Assembly: GCF_013185185.1 (NCBI RefSeq)
Contig: NZ_JAAZWE010000002.1
Span: forward strand, 186,001-250,000
Source of the DNA: Saccharibacillus endophyticus
GTDB taxonomy: Bacteria > Bacillota > Bacilli > Paenibacillales > Paenibacillaceae
Direction: 5' to 3'
DNA length: 64,000 nt
A model generated the notes under the pieces. That model was not told the DNA's origin. It worked only from the letters and a program-made list of their open reading frames with translations, and did not search any database. The position numbers were made by a program, and so were the translations under genes. Of the stretch, positions 57,086 through 64,000 are shown piece by piece; the stretch's first letter is position 1, and each line of letters begins with the position of its first letter.

Positions 57086-59413
57086 ATGACATATTCACAG
57101 TCCAACAAGTCGCATGACGCGGCATTTAAAAATAAACAAAACCTGCGGAAGGCGAAACTCATCCCCTTGCCTGCAAAGCGTTTCGCCATAGCGTTATGCG
57201 TACCGTTCCTTTTGTTGCCCGCAACCATCACGCCTGCTTATGCAGCAGCAACCGCGCAGCAGCAAAACGAAAACGGGTCTGAGGAGAAAACTACGCTTAA
57301 CCTTCCTGCTCCTTATTTCAAGACAAGGCCTAACGCTCAGGATCGCAGTTCGCTCGGCGTCAGCTATTACGGAGAGACAGGCTCGATCTTGAAGACAACG
57401 GACGTTTCGGGCGAGCTGCTTCAGGTCCAAACGTCTTTCGGCGAGCAAGTGCATGTGCCAATCTGGTACACGGAAAGTCGATCTGCCGACACCGAAAGCA
57501 TCAAACCGATCATTCTTCATTTGAAACCGGAAGCCGCCCTGCATCTGTTCCCCGACAGCGAAAGCGCATGGCCTGCCGAATATGCCGCATCCGGTGCGAT
57601 ATCGGCTGTTCGATCCGGCGATTGGTACGGAATCACGCTGCCTGCCGATCCGGGTTATGCCAATGGCTCGGTTGTTCGTCCAGCACTGCTCTGGGTAGAA
57701 AAAAGTCAGATTCAGAGTACGCAAAAACCGATATCCGGACTTTTGTCCGCTGACTCGACCGTACCGACGGCTATGGTTCGCAGCATAACGGAGACATCGC
57801 TTCAGATCGGTACCACGCAAGCAGAGACGCTGGATCTGCTTGGCGAACCCTATTCCCGTACGCCATTGTCTCATTCCGAAACTCAGACAAAAAGCAGCGA
57901 AGGGGAACGAGGCGAGAAATGGCGGTACGAACGCAGCGATGCCCAGTTAACCCTCTCCTTCGGAGTAGATGGCAAGCTGCTGGGCTGGAACTGGATTCTC
58001 CCGACCTCCGAAGCCGCTCAGGCAGGCGTGAATTCCAATCAGCCGCCTTATGCGTTCAGCTATGATTTTCGAATCCTGCCTCCTGTAGCCTCAGCCTCGC
58101 CGGAGCTGCTGTGGCAGAGCGAATCCAAGCTTGATGCCCAATATCTGCTGGCTGCTTCGGAAAAGGTGTTGGTGATGCAAGAAGACGACGGTTATGTTAG
58201 CGGCAGTCATCTGGAAGGCGGTATCTACGCGGTTGATCGTACCAGCGGCCAACGGCTATGGAGTCGCGACGCGGGCTATGGTTCGATCCATGCCCTGATT
58301 AGCCGCGATGAACGATCCGCCCTCGTTTTTACAGGATCCGACCCGGAAAAGGATGAAAAGCCTATGCTGCGCAGCATTCGACTGCGCGACGGTGCTGTAC
58401 GCTGGAGCCGCGAAGTCGAACAAACGAATTCGGGTGCATCCACCCCATTGTTTGCAGCGGGCACCTCAGTCATATCGGCTATTCAGCCAAACGAAACGCA
58501 AAAAGGTCTGCTGACCGTTATGTCCCAACACTCCGGTTCAGTGCGTTGGACGAAGGAGTTTGCTGATCCTTATCAGATCTTGAACCAGGGCTCCGATGAT
58601 CCGTATATCTTGATTCGGCAAGGTCGCTGGATACAAGCCCTTGACCCGAACAGCGGACAAGCCGTCTGGAGTCTTAAAGCCGATGAAAACACGGCAGTTG
58701 ACCCGCAGGCTGCTTCCGATCTGTTCAGCGGCCAGCTTGCAAGCCCGTTCGATACCGACCAGAGCCTTCGCTGGGTCGCATTGGGGAAAGACCGCGTGCG
58801 CTTGAACGCCTCGACCGGCGAGATCACCGGACGTTATCCGATTTCGGAAAACGAACAAGTCGATGAATTGGGTGACGATTATCTGTTGATTCGCCGCACA
58901 CTCGACTCCTCCGCCTACTCGTCCGGCTCGTTATTCGAAACGGTGCTGTACGACGTGAAGTCGGAACGCGAACTATGGAGCATTGCCGGCCAAGCAGACC
59001 GACCGCTGCTCGATCAAGATCGGATGTTCGTGCTCTGGAACGGCATTCCTGCAGCGCTATCCGTTGAAGACGGACAACCTATGTGGAAAACAGAGACAGC
59101 GGAATTTGCATTGGGCAGCCTTCGCGGTTCTGCGCCGGCCGGAAGCTTCCTCCGGTTCGAGGACAACCTTCTTTTGCCTTACGGACCCGATCTCTTGGCG
59201 ATCGACGCCCAGACCGGAGAGCTGCTTCGACGAATCGACGGCGTTTCGACGCTGTATAACGAGTCGAATGCTCAACTGATGCGCAACCATTTCCTCAATC
59301 GCGATAGGGATACGATTTATGTCGGATCAGCTAACGGACGCTTTTCCGCGATCTCGACCGAAGCGTTAAGCCGCGTGCTCCATAGCGAGGAATCCGCTGT
59401 CTCCGCAGATTAA
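57086..59413 (+). CDS. Secreted PQQ-type beta-propeller protein
   Basis: A 775-residue exported protein. The signal peptide has a long basic N-region and core FAIALCVPFLLLPATI, with likely cleavage after AYA53. The N-terminal 300 residues contain no domain I recognise. The C-terminal part (about 350-760) has six or seven repeats of a Gly-x-x-x-Trp type (SGQRLWSRD, DGAVRWSRE, SGSVRWTKE, SGQAVWSLK, SERELWSIA, DGQPMWKTE), the PQQ/BamB-like eight-bladed propeller pattern. Despite the family name, no quinoprotein catalytic residues are evident; a binding or scaffold role outside the membrane is more likely. Confidence 0.8.
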   Translation: MTYSQSNKSHDAAFKNKQNLRKAKLIPLPAKRFAIALCVPFLLLPATITPAYAAATAQQQNENGSEEKTTLNLPAPYFKTRPNAQDRSSLGVSYYGETGSILKTTDVSGELLQVQTSFGEQVHVPIWYTESRSADTESIKPIILHLKPEAALHLFPDSESAWPAEYAASGAISAVRSGDWYGITLPADPGYANGSVVRPALLWVEKSQIQSTQKPISGLLSADSTVPTAMVRSITETSLQIGTTQAETLDLLGEPYSRTPLSHSETQTKSSEGERGEKWRYERSDAQLTLSFGVDGKLLGWNWILPTSEAAQAGVNSNQPPYAFSYDFRILPPVASASPELLWQSESKLDAQYLLAASEKVLVMQEDDGYVSGSHLEGGIYAVDRTSGQRLWSRDAGYGSIHALISRDERSALVFTGSDPEKDEKPMLRSIRLRDGAVRWSREVEQTNSGASTPLFAAGTSVISAIQPNETQKGLLTVMSQHSGSVRWTKEFADPYQILNQGSDDPYILIRQGRWIQALDPNSGQAVWSLKADENTAVDPQAASDLFSGQLASPFDTDQSLRWVALGKDRVRLNASTGEITGRYPISENEQVDELGDDYLLIRRTLDSSAYSSGSLFETVLYDVKSERELWSIAGQADRPLLDQDRMFVLWNGIPAALSVEDGQPMWKTETAEFALGSLRGSAPAGSFLRFEDNLLLPYGPDLLAIDAQTGELLRRIDGVSTLYNESNAQLMRNHFLNRDRDTIYVGSANGRFSAISTEALSRVLHSEESAVSAD

Positions 59414-59531
59414 AAGAACCTGAAAAACGGACGATAAAATTTAATCCGGGACTCATCTTTTTTTCCGCGGGAGGCGTATAATAGAAACAAGACCTACCGC
59501 ACCTCACCCCAAATTTCGAGGAGGGACCGTT

Positions 59532-59723
59532 ATGACAGGCAGATCAAATCATTCTTTGTGGATGACCGAGTTTTTACTCAGTCCGGACCCCGTCAAAGAG
59601 CAGCGCATCCGAGAAGTCGAACGGGAGGATAACCCGGAGTTAATGCATAGTATTCAATTTCATTTGGCGTTGCGCGATCAGGTATATCTGCTTCGCAGAA
59701 GAAGCCGCCGCCGAATCGGATAG
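59532..59723 (+). CDS. Small hypothetical protein, 63 residues
   Basis: MTGRSNHSLWMTEFLLSPDP..., a soluble helical protein with a basic Arg-rich tail (LRRRSRRRIG). The ribosome binding site GAGGAGGG is 7 bases before ATG and a perfect -10 hexamer TATAAT lies at 59477-59482 with no clear -35. It is followed by long-hairpin repeats. No function is recognised. Confidence 0.65.
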   Translation: MTGRSNHSLWMTEFLLSPDPVKEQRIREVEREDNPELMHSIQFHLALRDQVYLLRRRSRRRIG

Positions 59724-59760
59724 CCGAAATATCTGTACGTTTCCGTGAAAGGTACTGGTT

Positions 59761-59875
59761 ATGAAGGAGACGCTGCAGGGGAAATTCGTTCAAGACGCTG
59801 TCTCGCGAAAAAAGCTTCCAGCTTTCCTCGCTCAAAGGCGTCTTTCACTGAATTTCCCCCTCCGCTCGGCTCCAC
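59761..59875. repeat. Palindromic long-hairpin repeat, copy B
   Basis: An imperfect hairpin of about 115 nt. GGGGAAATTC (59778-59787) pairs with GAATTTCCCC (59850-59859); AAGACGC (59792-59798) with GCGTCTT (59838-59844); the apex has GCGA.AAAAAGCT with AGCTTT..TCGC. It shares a 20-nt identity with copy A and most of its 5' half with copy C (inverted). Confidence 0.8.
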
Positions 59876-59901
59876 TCATCAAGCACGTTTCCCAGAATCC
59901 G

Positions 59902-59925
59902 GCCCGTTATTTAAACGGGCTTTAA
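59902..59925 (+). terminator. Hairpin between repeat copies B and C
   Basis: GCCCGTT...AACGGGC then TTTAA. A terminator for the small 63-residue gene is plausible. Confidence 0.55.
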
Positions 59926-59952
59926 GCATGTTGTGAAAGTTCAACGCAGCTG

Positions 59953-60084
59953 GAAACGAGAAGACGGAGAGAGAAATTCAGTGAAAAATGCCTTTGAACT
60001 TGGAAAACTTCTACTCAAATTTTATTCCAGTTTTCCAAGTGAGACAGCATTTCGAACGGATTTCTCTCGGAGTCTTCTCGTTTC
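59953..60084. repeat. Palindromic long-hairpin repeat, copy C (inverted)
   Basis: GAAACGAGAAGAC (59953-59965) with GTCTTCTCGTTTC (60072-60084), perfect over 13 bp; GAGAGAAAT with ATTTCTCTC (59969-59977 and 60060-60068); ACTTGGAAAACT (59998-60009) with AGTTTTCCAAGT (60029-60040), perfect over 12 bp. Read on the minus strand, AAATCCGTTC...GCTGTCTC and TTTTTCACTGAATTTCTC correspond to the arms of copy B. Copies B and C are thus head to head, 77 bases apart. Confidence 0.8.
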
Positions 60085-60114
60085 CTACGCCGAAGTGACG
60101 TTAACGATAGAAGA

Positions 60115-60138
60115 AGCCCGTTGTGTAACGGGCTTTTT
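60115..60138 (+). terminator. Terminator after repeat copy C
   Basis: AGCCCGTT-GTGT-AACGGGCTTTTT, a typical U-tailed hairpin. It closes the block before the next promoter. Confidence 0.85.
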
Positions 60139-60218
60139 ATGATGGAGAAAACAAATCCGTAAATTGAAGAAAGATTGTCACATTTAGACGTAAAGTGTGT
60201 TATGTTTTTCACTTTTTT

Positions 60219-60248
60219 TTGCGGGGAGTTTATTTTTTAGCGTATACT
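60219..60248 (+). promoter_or_regulatory. Promoter for the 146-residue protein gene
   Basis: TTGCGG (60219-60224), an 18-base spacer and TATACT (60243-60248), 38 bases before the start. The -10 is strong, the -35 weak. Confidence 0.55.
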
Positions 60249-60285
60249 GGATAGCGGAACGAAATTTCGGGAGGGAACCGAATAG

Positions 60286-60726
60286 ATGAATACGAAACGG
60301 AATCAAACGATCGCGATCATAGGCGGAAGCGTGGCGGTAGTTGCCATTTTGGCGCTGGTTATTTTCCTGGTGTACGAACGCTCGACGCCGCAGGAAAATC
60401 CGTTTAATTTGCAAATGGGTCAAACGTTGAATGCAGACGAGACGGGCGTAACGGATAACGCGACATCTTTCAGCCGGACCAAGCCGATTTATGCGATTGC
60501 CGATTATCCGGAAGAAGGCGTAACGCTTGACCATACCGCAATCTTGTCCGTCATTTCCGAAAGCAGCGGCGAAGTGATTCAAAAGCTGCAAGTCGAAGAA
60601 GACGCCTCGACCAAGCAGCTGCGCATGGATCTGGAAAACGCGGATTGGGAACCGGGAATCTACGAACTGACCTTCGCCCGCAGCGGAACGGTGGTCGGCA
60701 CGATCAACTTCTCGCTGCACGAATAA
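60286..60726 (+). CDS. Membrane-anchored hypothetical protein, 146 residues
   Basis: An N-terminal membrane anchor (about 8-30, IAIIGGSVAVVAILALVIFL) and an extracytoplasmic beta-rich domain (about 65-145: YAIADYPEEGVTLDHTAILS, later YELTFARSGTVVGTINFSL). No Cys for lipidation. The pattern of an Ig-like fold is possible but I do not recognise a family. The ribosome binding site GGGAGGG is 10 bases before the ATG. Confidence 0.8.
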   Translation: MNTKRNQTIAIIGGSVAVVAILALVIFLVYERSTPQENPFNLQMGQTLNADETGVTDNATSFSRTKPIYAIADYPEEGVTLDHTAILSVISESSGEVIQKLQVEEDASTKQLRMDLENADWEPGIYELTFARSGTVVGTINFSLHE

Positions 60727-60776
60727 GGGGCCTGTCGATGAATGTCCGCCGTTGATGGAACCTTTTTCCGATATGC

Positions 60777-60810
60777 AAAAAACGCATGCCTTTCCGGCAT
60801 GCGTTTTTTT
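60777..60810 (+). terminator. Terminator of the 146-residue protein gene
   Basis: AAAAAACGCATGCC-TTTCC-GGCATGCGTTTTTT, a perfect stem with A/U flanks. Confidence 0.95.
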
Positions 60811-60861
60811 GTAGTACAATAAGCCCCGAGACGATTGTACAAGGAGGCCTATTTTTACCTG

Positions 60862-62223
60862 ATGAACAACTATACAACTTATTTCCAACAAAACCGCGAC
60901 AAACATCTCGGCGAGCTGAAAGAATGGCTGTCCATTCCTAGCATCTCCGCGCTGTCCGCGCACAAAGAAGACGTATTGCGTGCCGCGCAGTGGCTGAAGG
61001 ACGCCCTGGTGCGTGCCGGCCTTGAGAACGTAACGCTGCATGAAACGGCAGGACATCCGATCTTGACGGCCGATCATCTGCATGCGGAAGGCGCGCCGAC
61101 GCTGCTGATCTACGGCCACTACGACGTTCAGCCGGTCGATCCGCTCAATCTGTGGGATACCCCTCCATTCGAGCCGAACGAACGCGACGGCAAGCTTTAC
61201 GCCCGCGGCGCAACGGACGATAAAGGTCAAGTTTTCCTGCACGTGAAGGCGCTTGAAGCGATTCTCGCGCAAGAAGGCAAACTTCCGGTCAACGTGAAGC
61301 TGTGCATCGAAGGCGAAGAAGAAGTATCCAGTCCGAACCTGGTAGAATTCCTGGATGCCAACGCGACGGCTCTTGCAGCCGATGCGGTTCTGATCTCGGA
61401 CACTTCCCTGCTCGAACGCGGCAAGCCTGCGATCAGTACGGGACTGCGCGGATTGTGCTCGCTCGAAATCGCTTTGAACACCGCGAATACCGACCTGCAC
61501 TCCGGTTCGTTCGGCGGCGGCGTTCCGAACGCCTTGCACGCCATCGTGAGCCTGCTGAATTCGCTGCACGACGAAAAAACAGGCCGAGTGCTAGTCGAAG
61601 GATTCTACGACGACGTCCTGCCGCTGACCGACGAGCTTCGCGGCGAACTGGTCAAAATGCAGTACGACGAAGAAAAACTGCGCAGCGATCTCGGTCTCGA
61701 AGCGCTGTTCGGTGAAGAAGGCTACTCCTTCCTCGAATGCACCGGCGTACGCCCGACGCTTGAACTGAACGGCGTTTACGGCGGCTTCCAGGGCGAAGGC
61801 ACGAAAACCGTGATTCCGAAAGAAGCTCACGCGAAAATCACCTGCCGGCTGGTTGCCAACCAAGACCCGCAGGATATCCTGAACAAAATCGAACGTCACC
61901 TGCATGCCCACACTCCGGTCGGCGCCAAGCTGACGCTCGTACCGGGAGAAAAAGCATTCGCGTTCAACATCGACCCGACGCATCCGTTCCTGCAAAAAGC
62001 GGCCGACGCTTACGAAGCCGTATACGGTACTCGCGCCCTATTCACCAAAGACGGCGGCTCCATCCCGATCATCGAAGCCTTCTCCCGCGTCCTTGAAGCT
62101 CCGGTCGTCCTGATGGGCTTCGGTCTTCCCGACGAAAACCTGCATGCCCCTAACGAACACTTCAACCTGGAGAACTTCGATAAAGGCCTGCTGACGCTCG
62201 TGCATTATTTGAAAAGCGTTTAA
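60862..62223 (+). CDS. M20-family dipeptidase
   Basis: A 453-residue metallopeptidase of the M20 (ArgE/DapE/CPG2) family. Metal-binding residues are His86 and Asp88 in YGHYDVQPVD, Asp119-Asp120 in RGATDDKGQ, Glu152-154 in EGEEEVSS, then DTS in LISDTSLLE and the C-terminal His in DENLHAPNEHF. The start at 60862 (MNNYTTYFQQN) has AAGGAGG 14 bases upstream, slightly far; an in-frame start 27 bases earlier overlaps that site. It hydrolyses dipeptides in the cytoplasm; specificity unknown. Confidence 0.93.
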   Translation: MNNYTTYFQQNRDKHLGELKEWLSIPSISALSAHKEDVLRAAQWLKDALVRAGLENVTLHETAGHPILTADHLHAEGAPTLLIYGHYDVQPVDPLNLWDTPPFEPNERDGKLYARGATDDKGQVFLHVKALEAILAQEGKLPVNVKLCIEGEEEVSSPNLVEFLDANATALAADAVLISDTSLLERGKPAISTGLRGLCSLEIALNTANTDLHSGSFGGGVPNALHAIVSLLNSLHDEKTGRVLVEGFYDDVLPLTDELRGELVKMQYDEEKLRSDLGLEALFGEEGYSFLECTGVRPTLELNGVYGGFQGEGTKTVIPKEAHAKITCRLVANQDPQDILNKIERHLHAHTPVGAKLTLVPGEKAFAFNIDPTHPFLQKAADAYEAVYGTRALFTKDGGSIPIIEAFSRVLEAPVVLMGFGLPDENLHAPNEHFNLENFDKGLLTLVHYLKSV

Positions 62224-62255
62224 GTAAATCGAATAGGACTTATTCTTGCTAACAC

Positions 62256-62286
62256 AAAAACCGTTCCCTTTTGAGGAACGGTTTTT
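62256..62286 (+). terminator. Terminator of the M20 gene
   Basis: AAAAACCGTTCC-7 nt-GGAACGGTTTTT. Confidence 0.92.
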
Positions 62287-62476
62287 GGCTGTTCAGCCAG
62301 ATCCTTTTCGTTTTTAGCAAGGGGTTGCGAAGCAGAGGAGGAATCCAGTGCAGGCAAGACTTTCGGAGAAAGTCACTTCGGGAGCATATGCTAATGGATT
62401 CCTCCGCCGCGCAGCCAGGCCCTTCCCTTAAACGAACAGGATCTACCCAGGCAAGGCAGCCAACCCGCCTTTATCG

Positions 62477-63319
62477 TTACTCGAAATAGTAGGTAAAACC
62501 TATTGCCCCCGGTCCCGTATGCGTGCTGATCACCGGCCCCGTATAATCGATCTCGATGTTCGAATACCCTGTCAATTCGGCGATTTTTTCCTTCAGGTTC
62601 TCCGCCAGCTTGCAGCCTTCGGCGTGAACCAAACCTACGCCTTTGATCGTGCTGCCTTTCACATCGTCCGCAAATTGTTTAGCCAAATGCTTCACGACCT
62701 GAGCATGACTGCGCGCGTTCATGACAGGCGTATACACGCCGTCATTCAGCGTGCCGATCGGCTTGATGTGCAGCAGCGATCCGATCAAGGCTTTACCCCG
62801 GCCGATCCGCCCGCCTTTTACGAGATTCTCCAAGGTATCGACTACGACATACAGCCGCGTCGCCGCACGAATTTCGTCGAGACGCGCAACGATGTCTTCC
62901 ATGCTCCGACCTTCCGCCGCCATCTGAGAGGCTTCGATTACCTGGAACCCGAGCCCTCTGGAAATATATTTGGAATCGACCACGGTCACGTTCGTGTCCG
63001 TCATGTCCGCAGCCATCGCCGCGGAACGTACGGTTCCGCTCATGCCGCCCGTCATATGAATCGAAAGAACATCATAACCTTCCGCGCCCAAACGATCATA
63101 CAGCTCGACAAATGTTCCGGCAGCCGGCTGCGAGCTTTTCGGAAGCTCATTGGCTTGAGTCATTTTCTGAATAAAAGTCTCGGGCGTGATATCCACCCGA
63201 TCCGTATACGTTTGTCCGTCGATAGTGAAAGAAAGCGGCACCATCTCTACTCCGTGCTCCGCCAATACCGCATCGCTCAAATCTACGGTTGAATCCGTAA
63301 CCACTTTAATTTTGCGCAT
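62477..63319 (-). CDS. degV: DegV-family fatty-acid-binding protein
   Basis: A 280-residue DegV protein. Conserved motifs are KVVTDSTVDLSD (5-16), SSQPAAGTF (about 62-70) and SIHMTGGMSGTVRSAAMAA (about 85-103), with GVVH-type GVGLVHAEG and HTGPGAIG later. DegV (FakB-type) proteins bind fatty acids and work with the FakA kinase. The start ATG is 63319. It is a single-gene unit; the upstream intergenic region has no strong regulatory signal that I can see. Confidence 0.92.
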   Translation of the reverse strand: MRKIKVVTDSTVDLSDAVLAEHGVEMVPLSFTIDGQTYTDRVDITPETFIQKMTQANELPKSSQPAAGTFVELYDRLGAEGYDVLSIHMTGGMSGTVRSAAMAADMTDTNVTVVDSKYISRGLGFQVIEASQMAAEGRSMEDIVARLDEIRAATRLYVVVDTLENLVKGGRIGRGKALIGSLLHIKPIGTLNDGVYTPVMNARSHAQVVKHLAKQFADDVKGSTIKGVGLVHAEGCKLAENLKEKIAELTGYSNIEIDYTGPVISTHTGPGAIGFTYYFE

Positions 63320-63483
63320 TCGTCACACTCCTGTATGCGATCAGCCAACATCCGCCGCCGCTCATCGCATCGGAAGGTATATCATCGTAGCTGTCTCAAT
63401 CAGTATACAGCCAGATGCATGTTCACACAAACCCGACACAATTTTGTAAAATTTTATTTAAATTTTTACATATCATTTGATCC

Positions 63484-64000
63484 CTATTTTTCGGATTCAT
63501 CTGCAAGTAAAGCTGTTTGTCTTCCTGCATAATTCGGGTGCCCCGGATCGACGTCCAGCACGAGCCGATGCGGACCTGCCAGCGCATATTGATGCTCGCA
63601 GCGCCAACGTACGTCTTCGGTCGGTCCGAACGTCTCGCCGTCCTGAATCACGTCGCCGCGATCAAACAAATAATAGCCCAGATTGGTCAAGTATTGCGCG
63701 ACCTCGCCCGGCTCAAGATCAAAGTAGTGACACTGCGCGTCGGGCACGCCGAGCGCCGCCAGCCCCACCGTATCCATCAACATTTCTTCGCGTTCGCTGC
63801 CCGTACCCTGCACGTTGAAAAAACGCACGTTCATCGCTCCGTACAAAGTCGCCCCTGCTTCGATCGCCGTCAAATAATCGCCGGGTTCCAGCAGTTTATC
63901 GCTTTCCCGGAAATAAACCGCGTCGCACGGAGCCGTTTCCAGCACCGCGCGCAGCGTTCCGGTAATCAGACGAAGACGATCTTTCGGCTCAAGGCCGGAA
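63484..64000 (-). CDS. DUF4261-type protein, 3' part, truncated by the window edge
   Basis: The frame is open from 63484 (stop) to 64000, so the 5' end lies beyond the window; about 172 codons are visible. Motifs are LMDTVGLAALGVPDAQCHYF, then VAQYLTNLGYYLFDRGDVIQ and DVRWRCEHQYALAGPHRL, matching the DUF4261 C-terminal domain. The function is unknown; in relatives it is found C-terminal to other domains. Short of the full gene, no more can be said. Confidence 0.78.
   Translation of the reverse strand, partial: SGLEPKDRLRLITGTLRAVLETAPCDAVYFRESDKLLEPGDYLTAIEAGATLYGAMNVRFFNVQGTGSEREEMLMDTVGLAALGVPDAQCHYFDLEPGEVAQYLTNLGYYLFDRGDVIQDGETFGPTEDVRWRCEHQYALAGPHRLVLDVDPGHPNYAGRQTALLADESEK

Noticed and set aside
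59477..59482. Complete promoter for the 63-residue gene
   Set aside because: The -10 is perfect but no -35 at 16-18 bases; noted in the gene entry rather than called.
1..64000. CRISPR array, tRNA or rRNA genes, prophage
   Set aside because: Read for regularly spaced repeats, cloverleaf ends with CCA-type acceptors and phage structural or integrase genes; none seen.

Overview
The window reads as a chromosomal segment of a Gram-positive Firmicute of the Paenibacillaceae type (Paenibacillus, Saccharibacillus, Cohnella and relatives). The evidence is moderately high GC with AT-rich promoters, strong AGGAGG-type ribosome binding sites with frequent GTG/TTG starts, U-tailed intrinsic terminators, and homologues of Bacillus families (YfiT, CatE, YfnB, DegV, HelD, NasB/NasC, YkgB-type lactonase, TerD). 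I found no tRNA, rRNA, CRISPR array, prophage or complete insertion sequence. The genus call is inference from gene content.

Layout. 1-7300: an rpiA fragment, a secreted subtilisin-like protease, YfiT, aldo/keto reductase with Rrf2 regulator, fumC, a GNAT acetyltransferase, a HAD phosphatase and ung. 8000-15000: a membrane cluster of an SPFH protein with five zinc ribbons plus two small zinc-ribbon membrane proteins, then catE, a DUF2500/macro-domain/CE7-esterase operon and a DsbA-like thiol oxidoreductase. 15200-20600: transaldolase, a DUF418 membrane protein, an OmpR-type two-component system and a MarR regulator. 20700-30800: a metallo-beta-lactamase-fold hydrolase, a GH3 and a GH31 alpha-xylosidase (a xyloglucan-oligosaccharide pair with cre-like sites), two AraC regulators, and a MerR-TipAS/Zn-protease overlap. 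30900-36700: HelD, a 19-cysteine copper-type protein, an aromatic-acid exporter and a split ThrE exporter.

36800-43000 is the most interesting part: a nitrate assimilation module. nasB-nasC runs leftward and a NarK/NasA nitrate transporter runs rightward from a 566-bp divergent region. Each side has a sigma-A-type promoter, then within about 10 nt of the predicted start a tandem pair of hairpins with hexaloops bearing A at position 1 and G at position 4, the second overlapping the 5' arm of a strong intrinsic terminator. This is the architecture of ANTAR-protein (NasR/EutV-type) antitermination leaders, here in a mirrored pair. A perfect TnrA/GlnR box (TGTNA-N7-TNACA) sits at about -50 of the nasB promoter. 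A further three-tiered hairpin of about 97 nt lies between the transporter terminator and its start codon.

43000-64000: an epimerase, a KdgK-like kinase, an AEC transporter, an orphan LOV (blue-light) histidine kinase, 6-phosphogluconolactonase, an aminoglycoside-phosphotransferase-fold protein with lost catalytic residues, a TerD-vWA protein, HAD/DUF1361, an aldo/keto reductase, an alpha/beta hydrolase, a secreted beta-propeller, an M20 dipeptidase, DegV and a truncated DUF4261 gene. Two repeat families occur: a palindromic long-hairpin element (three copies) and a 195-bp MITE-like element with one isolated end elsewhere. All functional assignments rest on motif and family recognition by eye; no database search was run.
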